Source: Pseudoips prasinana (Eukaryota; Arthropoda; Insecta; Lepidoptera; Nolidae). From it: a DNA stretch of 64,000 bases. The stretch spans positions 5,766,001 through 5,830,000 of the forward strand of contig OX621266.1 of assembly GCA_951640165.1 (NCBI GenBank), given 5' to 3'. Under the pieces are notes generated by a model. It was not told the DNA's origin and searched no databases. It saw nothing but the letters and a program-made list of their open reading frames with translations. The translations under genes were made by a program, and so were the position numbers. Shown one piece after another: positions 1 through 10,934 of this stretch; within the stretch, counting starts at the first letter, position 1, and each line of letters begins with the position of its first letter.

Positions 1-1790
1 ACAAATCCCTCAACAATATTTGCATATATTACATTGTCTTAAGTGTGATATTTATACATTTAAATTAACAACATGTATTACAAATAACATTAATAACATC
101 AGTTTGAAAAATATATGAAATGTAAAATTAACATTATTCTGAAAATTACATGAGAAAAATATATTTCACTTTTCATACAAATATATCTAAAATACTTTAG
201 AAGTGGAGGATACGTAAACAGCGCGTATTTAGAGATAAAAATCAACTAGAAGCAGTGCTTAACTTTATACTTGAGTAGCTGGTTCTATGATCTGATTGGG
301 TTATCATCTCAAGCCTTAAGTTAATTAAGCTATTACTATCAGCCATTTACCCATATACAAACGTATTTCTTATTTTCCTCCCTAAAGGAGACGGGGATTT
401 CTGGGCCTGACTGTAATAAGTTGAGATATGGTTTAAAAAAAGCGTTATATTTTTCTATTTCAAACTGTAAAAAATTGACCCAATTTACAATCTGGAAAAC
501 GAGAAATCTCAAAATAAGTTTAAGTCACGAATTAAATTGGTTGTTGATTACTATAATCGATTAACGTTAATGAGTTCAAACAATGTAATATAAAAACTCT
601 TGCACCAGACACCAGATAACCGATTTAATCATAATAATTATTAAATACATTATCATAATGTCAGTGTGAAAGATAGCGAGATCCGTGCCATTGCATATAA
701 TTTGCCAATAACATTTATTTTTGAATAAAAAATATAATTTTAATGAACCTTTTGCCTTGTATACAGGCACGTTCCCACAGTTTGCAATTTTGTGAAAAAC
801 AATATTTTAATCCATTTTGGCCCAAAATTTGATATTACCATCGGTGCACCATTAAATGTTTGGTTGGCTGTGCAAGATACGCATTGTGGGAATCGATTTC
901 TTAGTAAATAAAGGTCAAATCAAATCAAATCAATACCAATTTACATGACTCGAAAACAATATTTTTATAATGTTATCACGGAATAACAAACACATGATAT
1001 TTTTATCAACTTTTACCAATAAATTTTAATTGAAACGTGATCCACACAACCTCCACAGATCAGTAGTAATCATTTTCCAGTTTAATTTGTAATCTGTCAT
1101 ATGGCAAATTGTATGCAAGTCTAGTGACGACATAGCGGATGGCTCCGTGCATGCATGCGTGCGACGACATCAAACTGACACTACTTACCCTTTAATTTCG
1201 TTTGTCTTAAGTGAAAGTTTGAGGCGTGATCTGGAACAGCGCAAAAACTAACTCTGTATGTGTTTATGTTACTCTACGATATGTACATCATACGTGGCAG
1301 GTGTTAGTGGTGTAGCTTTGTGTTCACTGTGATTGTATGACTCTTGTGTGGGCAAACTAATTTCGAATGAAAAATTCGCTATCGGATTTTTAAACGTCTT
1401 CTTAAACTAAAACATTTCACACGAATCTCCATAATTAAGAGAAAGATACACTCAGATTGCTGGCTGGATACTATGACTCTAGATAATTATTTATTTCCAA
1501 TATACAGTAAAAAACCCTTGAAACATGTGTTCTCAAAGTATTATCCATTGATTTAAAAGTTATAAACGCAAAGAAGAGTGTTTTAAAAAGTCAACGCCGT
1601 GGCAGGTATAACATAATTTGAAGAATCAATATTTTCTCTTTAATAAGATAGTGTACTTTAGTAATATGTTATTATAAAGATTTATTTGTATGAAACATGT
1701 GTTACATTTTTACATGTGGTGTTACAATGATAGTAGTGGTATCAACATGTCCTGCCGAATCGGGCGTACAACTGACTAAAAATTTATATA
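1..1790. other. AT-rich stretch without a recognisable gene
   Basis: No reading frame here resembles a known protein and no exon with convincing splice sites was found. The one structured spot is a short TCAAA repeat near 914-931, described separately. Nothing else was seen. Confidence 0.6.
780..931 (+). repeat. Possible 3' end of a non-LTR element with TCAAA tail
   Basis: A poly(A)-signal-like AATAAAG at about 907 is followed directly by three to four TCAAA units. Many insect LINEs end in a polyadenylation-like signal and a short tandem tail, so this may be a very short 5'-truncated copy. No coding sequence supports the call. A chance microsatellite is equally possible. Confidence 0.3.
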
Positions 1791-4136
1791 TGTAAAATAG
1801 TTTGCCGCAATTTAAAACACAATACTTTAATTCGATTAATAGAGATATATCCGTTATAGACTGGAGTAATATCTTTATGAACTCATCGCTCGAGGAATGT
1901 GTAACTTATTTTTACGACACTATAGCTAACATTCGGGAGAAATACGTCCCATCTAAAGAATTATGCCATAACTCATACCCAATCTGGTACTCCCCGGCTC
2001 TTAAACGATTGATAAAAGAGAAATTTAAGTACCTACATAAATTTAGGGTATACGGCAGGCTCACTGATGAGGTCACGTTTAAACTTCTACACGATAGGGT
2101 AAAAAAATTAGAAGCAGAGTGTTACTGTAATTATTTGGCAACTACTGAAGCTTCCATAGAGAAAAACCCTAAGTACTTTTGGAGTTTTGTTAGGCAACTG
2201 TCGAAATCTAACTCAATTCCCAGTCACCTTAAGTATGGTGATGCGACGGTTTCCTCTGCCGAGGCTATCTGTGATGCATTCTCTTCACAGTTTTACTCTT
2301 CTTTTCTAAACCCTAATAACAACAACATAAATACATGTCCAATCTCAAGCCTTTGCTTTTCCCAATCAATACCAATTGTTTCGTCCAATATAAACTCAAT
2401 TGAAATTGACATTAAATGTGTGAGAAAACTGCTTACTAATCTTGATCCATGTAAATCCGCTGGTCCGGATCAGTTATCACCAAAGTTTCTCATAGGATGT
2501 GCAGAAACAATCGCGCTACCGGTAAGCCTCTTATTCGAGAAGTCTCTCGCTACATTCACTGTACCTCACGTATGGAAGTCAGCATATGTAACTCCCGTTC
2601 ACAAGAAGGGCTCAAGAAATGAGATAGGCAACTATAGGCCTATCTCCAAACTATGTATACTTGCTAAAATTTTCGAAAGAATTGTCTACGATCAAGTTTA
2701 CGCAGCGCTTAAAAATACTTTTAGTCCTTCACAACACGGCTTCTTAAAGGGTAGGTCCACACTTACGAATCTCGTTTTACTTAACGATTATGTCACGAAA
2801 GAAATGGATGGTGGAGCACAAGTCGATGTCGTTTACACGGACTACAGTAAATGTTTCGACAGGATAGATCACAACATCCTAAAAATGAAATTATTGACAA
2901 ATGGCATAAATGGAGATCTTCTCCGATGGTTTTCTTCTTACCTAGAAAATAGAACTCAGGCGGTTGTTGTCAGTAATTATGTCTCAAGTTGGGTTTTGAT
3001 TCCTAGTGGTGTACCCCAGCGTTCCTTAATGGGACCCTTATTATTTATATTATATGTAAACGACATCGACTCTTGCCTTCAAAGTTCTAATCTTCTCTGT
3101 TTTGCTGACGATATGAAGATTTATTCTATTATATCGTCGCCAAAGGATGTAGTGGATCTTCAATCCGATCTGACGCGGCTTGACAAATACTGTCAAGTAA
3201 ATAAGTTAGACCTTAACCCATCCAAATGCTCAGTACTCACTTTTAGCAGGAAACGCTTCCCACTGTCAACATCGTACCAACTTAAGGGCCAAGTATTACC
3301 AAGATGCGACGGTGTACGTGACCTTGGTGTATATCATGATTCGAAGCTACAGTTTGACATACACATCGAGCAAACTATCGCCAAAGCATCAAGAGCATTG
3401 GGATTTGTAATGAGGATATCTAGGTGCTTTAAAAAAGCTAAAACATTTAAAATACTTTATTGCACTTTCGTAAGAAGTCATCTGGAATATGCCTCACAAA
3501 TATGGAATCCCTGTTACAATAAATATATTGATCGCCTGGAAAATATTCAAAAACGTTTTATGAAGTTCCTTTGTTATCGTCTCAAAATCCCTTACAGTTC
3601 TACGAATTACTTAGACCTATGTAAGAAGTTCCACATTCAACCTCTAATAAATCGAAGGCGTTTGGCTGATTGCACGTTTTTATTAAAGCTGTTATCTAAT
3701 GAGAAAATATGGGGACAGTCACCCCATATTTTACAGAAACTGCACTTTAACGTTCCCCAAAGATCGTCTAGATTTAATACACCTATATCTATTCCATTGT
3801 CGTCGACTAATTATAGGCAAAATTCATATATAGTACGAGCGAGCAAGGATTTTAATAAAATATGTAAAAAGTTTGATTTTGACCCATTTAATACCAAGAG
3901 CGAGGTGGCACGCAGGCAACTGAACCTTAATTTTTTCCAATAACTTTTAAGATAATAATATGTCTTCAGCTACTCTGTTTAAGAGTAAAATCGGAAGCAT
4001 TGTATGTGTGTATCAGTCGCTATCCGTGAAAACCTGTAATTGGCTTTATGTTTCCTATTATGGCAGTAATATTTTTTATGTATAGCTGTTGGTTTTCCAA
4101 ACAATAAATAAAAAAAAAAAAAAAAAAAAAAAAAAA
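1790..4136 (+). mobile_element. 5'-truncated non-LTR retrotransposon (LINE) with poly(A) tail
   Basis: The insertion carries one long RT reading frame, a 3' UTR of about 160 bp, an AATAAA at about 4103 and a poly(A) run at about 4108-4136. The endonuclease domain and any first ORF are missing, as expected from incomplete target-primed reverse transcription. In-frame stops lie just upstream of 1802, so the 5' junction is close to there. I could not identify a target-site duplication. The RT resembles the Jockey/CR1 superfamily; the exact clade is not certain. Confidence 0.85.
1802..3943 (+). CDS. Reverse transcriptase of truncated LINE (partial ORF2)
   Basis: The 713-codon frame has no ATG at its start and opens with a TTG next to the truncation point, so it is the C-terminal part of a longer ORF2. 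A linker region comes first, then the RT domain at roughly residues 220-500. The fingers motif NYRPIS, the palm motif YTDYSKCFD and the catalytic FADD (near residue 435) are visible. The motif usually reading PQGS is PQRS here, a likely damaging glycine-to-arginine change. The thumb and C-terminal region follow to a TAA. The LINE endonuclease is absent. The frame is otherwise uninterrupted, so the copy is fairly young, but it is dead on arrival. Confidence 0.88.
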   Translation: MPQFKTQYFNSINRDISVIDWSNIFMNSSLEECVTYFYDTIANIREKYVPSKELCHNSYPIWYSPALKRLIKEKFKYLHKFRVYGRLTDEVTFKLLHDRVKKLEAECYCNYLATTEASIEKNPKYFWSFVRQLSKSNSIPSHLKYGDATVSSAEAICDAFSSQFYSSFLNPNNNNINTCPISSLCFSQSIPIVSSNINSIEIDIKCVRKLLTNLDPCKSAGPDQLSPKFLIGCAETIALPVSLLFEKSLATFTVPHVWKSAYVTPVHKKGSRNEIGNYRPISKLCILAKIFERIVYDQVYAALKNTFSPSQHGFLKGRSTLTNLVLLNDYVTKEMDGGAQVDVVYTDYSKCFDRIDHNILKMKLLTNGINGDLLRWFSSYLENRTQAVVVSNYVSSWVLIPSGVPQRSLMGPLLFILYVNDIDSCLQSSNLLCFADDMKIYSIISSPKDVVDLQSDLTRLDKYCQVNKLDLNPSKCSVLTFSRKRFPLSTSYQLKGQVLPRCDGVRDLGVYHDSKLQFDIHIEQTIAKASRALGFVMRISRCFKKAKTFKILYCTFVRSHLEYASQIWNPCYNKYIDRLENIQKRFMKFLCYRLKIPYSSTNYLDLCKKFHIQPLINRRRLADCTFLLKLLSNEKIWGQSPHILQKLHFNVPQRSSRFNTPISIPLSSTNYRQNSYIVRASKDFNKICKKFDFDPFNTKSEVARRQLNLNFFQ

Positions 4137-4145
4137 TAAATAATT

Positions 4146-4358
4146 TCACATATTTGGCACAATAGACTTATCTAGTAAAAAATCATTCACACTATAGTAC
4201 CCTTTTTTACTAAGAAATTCTTTAAATTTCTTTTTGAATAAGTTTATTGTTAGGGTTTTATATGAAAAAGGTATTTTATTAAAATCGTAAAAATAAATAA
4301 AAAAGAAACTCCTCATTTTTTGTATTTGGTTGAAAATGTATGCTTTTAATAAAAACAT
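4146..4358 (-). pseudogene. C-terminal scrap of a LINE reverse transcriptase
   Basis: The 70-residue frame ends with a segment of the type FKKKFKEFLSKKGYYSVNDF. This resembles the last 30 residues of Jockey/CR1-type ORF2 proteins; the element at 5675-7447 ends with a comparable GYYTTKEY segment. It is therefore probably a heavily 5'-truncated LINE in minus orientation. The plus-strand LINE ends immediately beside it at 4136. No catalytic motif is present. Confidence 0.5.
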
Positions 4359-4359
4359 A

Positions 4360-4687
4360 AGAAAATACTAGTCTTAACGTGCGTAATATCAGTAATGTTA
4401 ATAAACGTTCTAGTGATTTTTATCGATATCTTCCATTTAATAACCTAGGTTACTGTAACGGTTAACGTAGGTGCCTTTCGTGGACAAGAATGTTAAAAAT
4501 AAATTGAATCCACGAAGAGCACCTGCCAAAAATATTGAGAGGTGCCTTTCGTGGACTAGGCTAGGTGCCATTCGCGCAGGTGCCATTCAGATGGGTGCCC
4601 TTCGTGGACTACCTCAATGAACTTAATAATCATTTTTTTATTACTATGTCTTATACGTAGCGAAGCACGTACCGGGCCGCTAGTTTA
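4360..4687. repeat. Cluster of GGTGCC-TTCGTGGAC words and an element end
   Basis: From about 4469 to 4610 the word GGTGCCTTTCGTGGAC or a variant occurs about five times, with one reverse-complement copy near 4511. Spacing is irregular, from 18 to 70 bases. At about 4659-4684 a short GC-richer segment (GCGAAGCACGTACCGGGCCG, then CTAGTTT) resembles the terminus of a mobile element. The truncated LINE that follows begins right after it. No protein is encoded. Confidence 0.5.
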
Positions 4688-4699
4688 ATATAATATACG

Positions 4700-5611
4700 A
4701 TGGCTTTTAGTGTCTGTGGCTATAGGGTCGCCAGCTTTTATAATAGGGTTTCGGCAGAGGGTGGTGGAGTACTGATACTACTTCGAGACCAAATTAAATT
4801 TAAAGAACGTAAAGATATATGCCAACTATCTATTGAGCGTGTGTGTGAGGTGGCATGTGTAGAGACGCAGTTTTATTGTATAATATGTGTGTATAGACCA
4901 CCAGCATCCGATTTAAAGCTTTTTACAGCAACAATAGAAGACATTCTTAGGAAAATTAAAAGTAAAAAAAAAGTCCTTGTATGTGGTGATTTTAATATGA
5001 ACATTTTAGCAGATTCACCTGAAATAAACATATTTCTATCTGTATTTCGGTCCTTTAACCTTAAATGCTTGTTCTCTGAGGCCACGAGAGTCACACCCAC
5101 ATCTGCTACTTGCATTGATAACATAATTACCAACTTTGATGTCTCTGAGAAGTGTTTGGTGGCTGGTGTTCGCTCTGACCATAAATGCCAAATAGTAAAG
5201 ATAAAAAATGAGATAAATATAAATAAACAAAAAATTAGTTTTAGACCTTTAACAAAATCTAATTTGGGAAAGTTCAGTAACAACCTGGAGAATAGTTTGT
5301 GCCATCTATTGCCAAACAAAAGTAACCCTAACGATATGTACACTACATTATTCCACTGTATTTGCAAAGAATTTAATAAAGCTTGTAAAATAAAAAACAT
5401 AACGCTTGACAGTAATAAGATAAAATTTAGTTCTTGGGCAACTCAAGGCATTAGATTGAGTAGAGATTTTTTATATGAGTTGTATGACAGAAGGTCCTAT
5501 AACCCTGATGTCAATTTTATTAATTATGTTAGAAATTATTCAAAAATTTTTAAAAAGGTTTGCATTCAAGCTAAATCTTTATATATAAGAGATAAAATTA
5601 AAAAAATCTGA
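4700..5611 (+). pseudogene. LINE endonuclease domain, partial
   Basis: The 303-residue frame corresponds to the second half of an apurinic-like (exonuclease-endonuclease-phosphatase) domain plus the linker before RT. Visible motifs are VYRPPAS, the metal/active-site block CGDFNMNI near residue 97 and the terminal SDH (about residue 160). The N-terminal third of the domain is missing, so the ATG at 4700 is fortuitous. The frame is lost near 5605 in an A-rich stretch. A second shift near 5670 returns the sequence to the RT frame. The protein would normally nick target DNA for target-primed reverse transcription; this copy cannot. Confidence 0.8.
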
Positions 5612-5674
5612 TAATAAAATAAAATCAGCTTGGCAAATAATTAATACTGAAACTGGAAAAATAGATCAAGAGAT

Positions 5675-7447
5675 CAAACATTAGTATTGAATATTGGTGA
5701 TGAACTGGTTTCAGACAAGCTTACCATTGCCAATTTTTTAGCTGCTTTTTTTGCAAATATACCCGTGGATATTACTAAGTGTCTCGCATCATCACCAGAT
5801 GTGGCTGAACTCTTTTTAAATCAAAGCGTAAAACAAACTGTACCTAACTTTAGTTTTAAATCCGTAACAAGTGATGATATTATAAAAGCTTTTAAGAGTA
5901 TTAAAAGGAAAGGCACAGAAGATTTGTGGGGACTGTCTGTTAAAGCAATTGAATCAATCATACTAAACATTGCTACAATCCTTGCAGCCATCTTCAATGG
6001 CTGTATAAGTGATGGTGTCTTTCCCGATTTAATGAAAATAAGTAAGATAATACCCATTTTCAAGGCAGGTTGTTCAAAAAATGCCACGAATTATAGGCCT
6101 ATCTCAATACTGCCAGCTTTAAGTAAAATATTTGAAAAGCTGATGCTCAGCCAAATGTTGTCGCACTTTAACGTGAATGAGATATTGCATAACAAGCAGT
6201 TCGGGTTTACAAGGGGCCGCTCTACTCAGGATGCAGGTTGCACATTAATTAGGTCAATATTGGAGGCTTGGGAGGGATCACAGGATGCGCTGGGAGTTTT
6301 TTGTGATCTCTCTAAGGCTTTCGATTGCGTTGATCATCGTACGCTCGTTGTTAAACTGAAGTACTATGGAATATCTGGCACATCTCTTGATCTTGTGATG
6401 TCCTATTTATCGGGGCGACAACAGATGGTTTCGATAGGCGGTGTCACTTCGGCACGTCATCCTGTGAAAATGGGGGTGCCCCAGGGGTCTATATTGGGCC
6501 CATTTTTATTTCTAGTTTATATAAATGATCTCCCTTATCTGGTAGAGAAAGTATCAGAGATAGTTTTGTTCGCTGATGATACGTCGCTCATATTTAAAGT
6601 AAATAGAAAGGATAAAGATCTTATTGAGCATAATAAAACACTCAGCTTTATATCAGAATGGTTTTCGGCAAATAATCTCTTGTTAAATGCAGGGAAAACT
6701 AAATGCATCAGGTTCTCATTGCCGAATGTGACTCAAATTGTACCAACAGTTGCACTTAATGCGAAAATATTAGATTTAGTCCCATCGACCGTATTTTTAG
6801 GATTGACACTTGATTCAAAATTGCAATGGGGTCCTCAGATTGAAAAGTTAGCAGGTAAATTAAGTTCGGCTTCCTATGCTGTCTGGAAAATAAGGCAATT
6901 GTCAGATGAACAAACTGCTAGATTAGTGTATTTCGCGTACTTTCATAGCATTATGTCGTATGGCATTCTGCTGTGGGGTTCGGCGGCTGACATAGGTACT
7001 ATTTTTGTATTGCAGAAAAGAGCAGTCAGAGCCATTTATGGTTTAGGCAGTCGCGATTCTTTGCGAAATTTTTTTAAAGAAATAAATATACTTACTGTGC
7101 CATCGGAATATATATATCAGAATATAATGTTTGTTAGAAAAAATATTCATAATTATAAAAAGAAAAGTGAACTGCATAATATAAATACTAGGAATAAAAA
7201 CAAACTAGCCCTGCCAGGCTTTAGAGTAAGCAAAACTAATAAATCATTTTTAGGAAATTGTATTAGGTTTTATAACAAGCTTCCTACTCAAATTACTGAT
7301 CTGCCTGACACAAGTTTTAAAACACATATTAAACGTGTACTTATGGCTAGGGGTTATTACACCACTAAAGAGTACATCGATGACAAAGACGTCTGGCTCT
7401 CACTTCCTACCTGCACATTGCTCGCTGGAGATCTTGTAGCCATATAG
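5675..7447 (+). pseudogene. LINE reverse transcriptase half, frame-shifted from its endonuclease
   Basis: Nearly 590 codons remain open. The RT domain shows NYRPIS, then CDLSKAFDCVDH, VPQGSILGP and the catalytic FADD near residue 297, followed by the thumb and a C-terminal region ending near GYYTTKEY. All RT core motifs are intact, so the damage is confined to the upstream frame breaks and 5' truncation. Homology begins before the first ATG (about 5675), which shows the frame is a continuation of the endonuclease ORF. In life this domain copies element RNA at the nicked target. Confidence 0.85.
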
Positions 7448-7669
7448 ACATGACTGATCTGCTGTGTTACGTGAACTATCTGTAAATGATTGCTATCATA
7501 TACTTAATTTAAAATTATTGACTCTGTCTCAAAATGAATAATGTTATTGTTTCGAAGTTTTTCTTTTGTATACCTAAATATAATCTAAAATAATAAGCAT
7601 TCAGACAATTGATCGAGCACATATTGTATTTGCCTACTAAATAATTACTCTAATTGGACCAAATCCCGT

Positions 7670-7795
7670 GTTCATGCCCACTTGAGTATGTTTCGCCGGA
7701 CCGTCTCAACTGGGTCGTGTTGAAACCGGTAGTAGATGAACCCACTGAGTTTGTTTCGCTGGGTCTTCTCAGTTGGGGCGCATTGGATCCGGTGG
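7670..7795 (+). repeat. Tandemly duplicated motif, probably LINE 3' UTR
   Basis: Two adjacent versions of a block of about 60 bp (about 7680-7732 and 7742-7795) share GAGTNTGTTTCGC, a CTCA/TCTCA centre and CCGGTNGTAG. The wording recalls a 3' UTR motif common to some lepidopteran LINEs. That is memory-based and would need a repeat-library search. No frame is encoded. Confidence 0.45.
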
Positions 7796-8504
7796 TAGCA
7801 TTAAAGCGCGACCGTCGTTATTAACACAAGGTCCGTCATAATAATAATACCTTTAATATAGACAGAACCATTGACAATATGTAGTAAAAATATTAGACTT
7901 AAACTAGATAATTAAACATAATCTCTTGACAATAACTTGATACGAGCTAGCTAAATATCATTTCTGTAATAAAATAAATTTTATAAATGTTTTCATACAA
8001 GATTTACCTAAATAGCTATGTTACTAGAAATAATATCTAATGTATACAACTATATTACTACAAACATGTTCTGACTATTTACAAGCGCTTTTTTAAAGTC
8101 TACGTGAATAAAAACCTTTTTTATTTTTATCTTTTTATGCTATGCTACTTTTGGATTAAATTCATTTCATTTAATTTGTTTGAAAGCTTTTGTTTATTTA
8201 ATATACTTAATATAATATGCTACTTTTGGATACAATTCATTTAATTTAATTTGTTGTTTATTTGGAAACATGCCAATTCTTTTTCATTGTTTGTGTTTTA
8301 TTTTATACTTAATCAAAAAATTAAAATGAAAACAATTTGATTGAATAATGTTTTATATGTCCTTAAATAAAAACATCTCTCTGCTGGCACCACTTCTGAC
8401 CCTGCCTCCGTATCCGGTTCCGACTCCGTAAATCAAATTTAAAAACTCCGACTCCGCCTTCGGTTTCGATAAAATCACCTCCGTTAAATCCCTGGTACAC
8501 ATAG
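7796..8504. other. AT-rich spacer with small tandem duplications
   Basis: No gene is seen. Two similar stretches near 8140-8190 and 8218-8270 share the words ATGCTACTTTTGGAT and TTCATTTAATTT, so a small local duplication is likely. A short CTCCGACTCCG-type simple repeat lies at about 8400-8480. Confidence 0.5.
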
Positions 8505-8575
8505 AGACGCTGCTGCCCGTTCTCTGTTATATATTCGGATCGACTTCTACGCCCCCCTCGGGATGAGTTGGGGTG
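8505..8575 (+). repeat. Interspersed repeat C, copy 1 (partial)
   Basis: The block from AGAGACGCTGCTGCCCGT to GGGATGAGTTGGGGTG recurs at 13875-13955 and 23440-23520. It is therefore a dispersed repeat inside this window. It is non-coding and is probably a SINE or LINE 3' region. Confidence 0.7.
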
Positions 8576-8589
8576 GCGATATAATAATT

Positions 8590-8705
8590 ATAATGTCCTC
8601 CTAGCCGATTTCAGCCACGGCGGCCAGTCTCAATGGAGATTAGCCATCTGCGCAGGACATATTATAATGCACAAGTGTGTGCGCAAACACAGGCGCACTT
8701 TGTAT
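8590..8705 (+). repeat. GC-richer interspersed repeat fragment
   Basis: The segment with CACGGCGGCCAGTCTCAA and TGCGCAGGACATATTATAAT differs sharply in base composition from its AT-rich surroundings. The central part is self-complementary (TATAATGTCCT against AGGACATATTATA), so it could fold into a long stem. I recall similar sequence as a common insect interspersed repeat, but cannot verify it here. Confidence 0.45.
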
Positions 8706-8875
8706 TCCAAAAACTAATCAAATTGAGAACACTCTTCGTTTATGAAGTGGGTTAAAAACCACAAGACTTGTGGTCAGTATGTAATAGTGCGTAACATCAC
8801 TAAGCTCATAAATAACTTAACGTGTGGCGTACGACATTGGTTTTTTCTATAATTATCATAATATTATTAATACGT

Positions 8876-9080
8876 GAAGCAAAAACTTCGTACCCGTTTT
8901 TATGAAAATTGCGCGGACGGAGGAGTATGAAATTTGGAACAGCTAAAGTTTATATAGAGAAGGAGTGCAGTAAGCTAATATTAATAAATAATTATTTTAA
9001 TAAAAAACATTACATACACTGCCATTCTTTGGACACACTGACAAACTGAGAAGAGATGACAAACAAAGTGTCAAAGCTGA
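8876..9080 (+). repeat. Non-coding interspersed repeat fragment
   Basis: The segment carries GCGCGGACGGAGGAGTATGA and GAGAAGAGATGACAAACAAA. No frame is encoded. The look is that of a fragment of a widespread lepidopteran repeat, recognised only by eye. Confidence 0.35.
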
Positions 9081-9199
9081 GAACAGCTTAATATTATTTG
9101 TCTTTAATGTATATAGTCTTTGACAATAGAACTTTATAGTTGAATTTCGAACAAGCCCGATCTCTAGTTATATTATAATCGGCTTACGCAAAGACAGCT

Positions 9200-10345
9200 A
9201 TAACACATTAAATTAGAATTTTTATAGTATTATCTTACCTTAATGGCCTCTCGTCCAATAATATTAGTAACGCCAACATCATAAATTACGCGGATGACAC
9301 AATTATAATTTTCCACGACACTACATGGGAACGACTACACTTTACAGCATAAAAAGGACTACAGATAGTGACTGGATGGTTAAATAATAATCTCCTCACT
9401 CTCAATACAACGAAAACACATTATATTTGTTTCCACAAAACCTCTGCTACTGCCTCGCCAGACATAGCTCTAGTTGTTCATACTTGCCAAACGAATAATC
9501 CAGGCAGCAGCACCGCAAATTGTGATTGTGTACGTATTAGAAAAGAAAAGTCCACAAAATACCTTGGTATAGTAATTGACGAAAAGCTATCTTTTAGAGA
9601 TCACATATTGGCAACCTCAAGTAGAGCACGAAAAATGATACATATTATGAAACAACTTAGAGATATAGCACCTACCAACTACTGAAGACAATCTACTACA
9701 CTTTATGTCAATCTGTCGTATCGTACTGTATACTTGCCTGGGGTGGAGCAGCAGCTTGTCACTTGTTAAGCCTGGAGAGAGCCCAGAGGGCAGTGTTAAA
9801 AACAATGCTTCACAAACCCTTCAGGTCTCCTACGGATTTGCTTTTCAAGGAATGTCAGGTATTAAGCATCAGAAGGATGTTTGTAAAAAGTGCTATTCTA
9901 GAACATCACAAAGATATACCTAGTATATTAGACCTATCCCATATCGTAAAACAACGAATAATCAAAATTCCCGTATTGCCTGTGAAAACCGCCTTTGCAC
10001 AGCGTTTTACGTCCTTTATGAAACCATTCCTGTATAAAAAATTCAATAAACTATACAAAATAATATTGCTATCCCATATCGAAGCTAAGAAAAAAAATTA
10101 TTCTACTTTGTTGCATTGGTCGTATCAACACACGGAAGACTTTTTGAAAATTGTAAACTAAATGTTAGTTACCAAAATAGCTATAATAATTTAATTTATA
10201 TACTTATCTTAAGCATGGTACCACACACTACATATTATGTAATGTATTAAATTAAGGAAAACTCCTCACAAAACAGGCCCCGCCTAGTGTGAGGTGTTTT
10301 TTGTAATGCTAAATGGTGTAATGTTTGTCTTGTTTAATAAACAAA
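9200..10345 (+). mobile_element. 5'-truncated LINE, same family as the element at 32.1-36.8 kb
   Basis: The copy starts within the RT domain, just before the YADD box near 9283, and runs to an AATAAA-like signal followed by a TTA/ATT tail at about 10335-10356. The full-length relative on the minus strand ends with the same kind of TAA tail at 32136-32155. Shared protein segments, such as LERAQRA followed by KT or KV, and KYLGxxIDExLSF, tie the two copies together. Confidence 0.82.
9205..10161 (+). pseudogene. Degraded LINE RT C-terminal half
   Basis: Pieces of one RT C-terminal region lie in several frames. One includes NYADDT (about 9276-9296); 9368-9685 gives the region after the catalytic loop (NNLLTLNTTKTHYICF, KYLGIVIDEKLSF); 9763-10161 gives the extreme C-terminus. 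A stop lies near 9350, and frame changes occur around 9690-9760. All pieces align in order with the C-terminal third of the intact ORF2 at 32372-35320. Everything upstream of the catalytic loop is gone, so the copy is inert. Confidence 0.8.
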
Positions 10346-10545
10346 TTATTATTATTATAAAATGAATAAATATCTAGAATTCAATATTAGTCACAAAATA
10401 AAATACATGGAAAAAAAAAAGGTAAAAAATGGGTAGGGGGTCGCGAAATATTTCTTCATACTAAACGGGCCGCGTCATGAAAATGGTTAAAGAGCACGCT
10501 TTAGAGTGTAGCTTTTCATTGTGTTTTTTGTGCAAATAGATAGGC

Positions 10546-10613
10546 CGGGTTCAGAGTTGGTTTATCTACTGATCTTGCAATCAAGATCAGTAGATAAACC
10601 AGCTCTACACCCG
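10546..10613. repeat. Perfect-core hairpin
   Basis: A 19-bp perfect arm at 10559-10577 (GGTTTATCTACTGATCTTG) pairs with 10582-10600 across a 4-base loop (CAAT). Pairing extends outward to about 10546 and 10613 with three mismatches. No gene is adjacent. Confidence 0.9.
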
Positions 10614-10934
10614 AACTGAACTTGACTTATGGGAATATTATCCTCACCAAAATAGTTATTGATTATACGCTCAAATAGCTTAGATAATATTGTCGCAAGT
10701 GAAATATAAAATACATTACAAACATATATATTCGTCCTGGCAACTTACCTATCCAAAACAGACAGCAAACACAATACGCAGAAAAACAGAAAAATAATTT
10801 CTATTCTACCTACAATATCAAGCGCCTACAAATTTCATTAGAGCAATATTGTATAAACGTGTATAGTGTCTAATATTCTAGGTGTTAATAATTATTTCAC
10901 TGTTATACCTATAAAAATATGTTTTAATATTTTT
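10614..10934. other. AT-rich spacer, nothing recognised
   Basis: No coding sequence, repeat unit or RNA gene could be supported in this stretch. Confidence 0.5.

Larger units (their letters stand above)
4688..7595 (+). mobile_element. Broken non-LTR retrotransposon with endonuclease and RT
   Basis: Two reading frames together make the ORF2 of a Jockey/CR1-superfamily LINE: an endonuclease part and a reverse transcriptase part. The 5' end is truncated inside the endonuclease, because its first conserved block (the asparagine and glutamate motifs) is missing. Two frame changes between about 5600 and 5680 separate the halves. The 3' boundary is unclear; AT-rich UTR sequence runs to about 7590. 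Confidence 0.8.

Noticed and set aside
4873..5400. 175-residue minus-strand frame
   Set aside because: It is the antisense of the LINE endonuclease and shows no independent homology.
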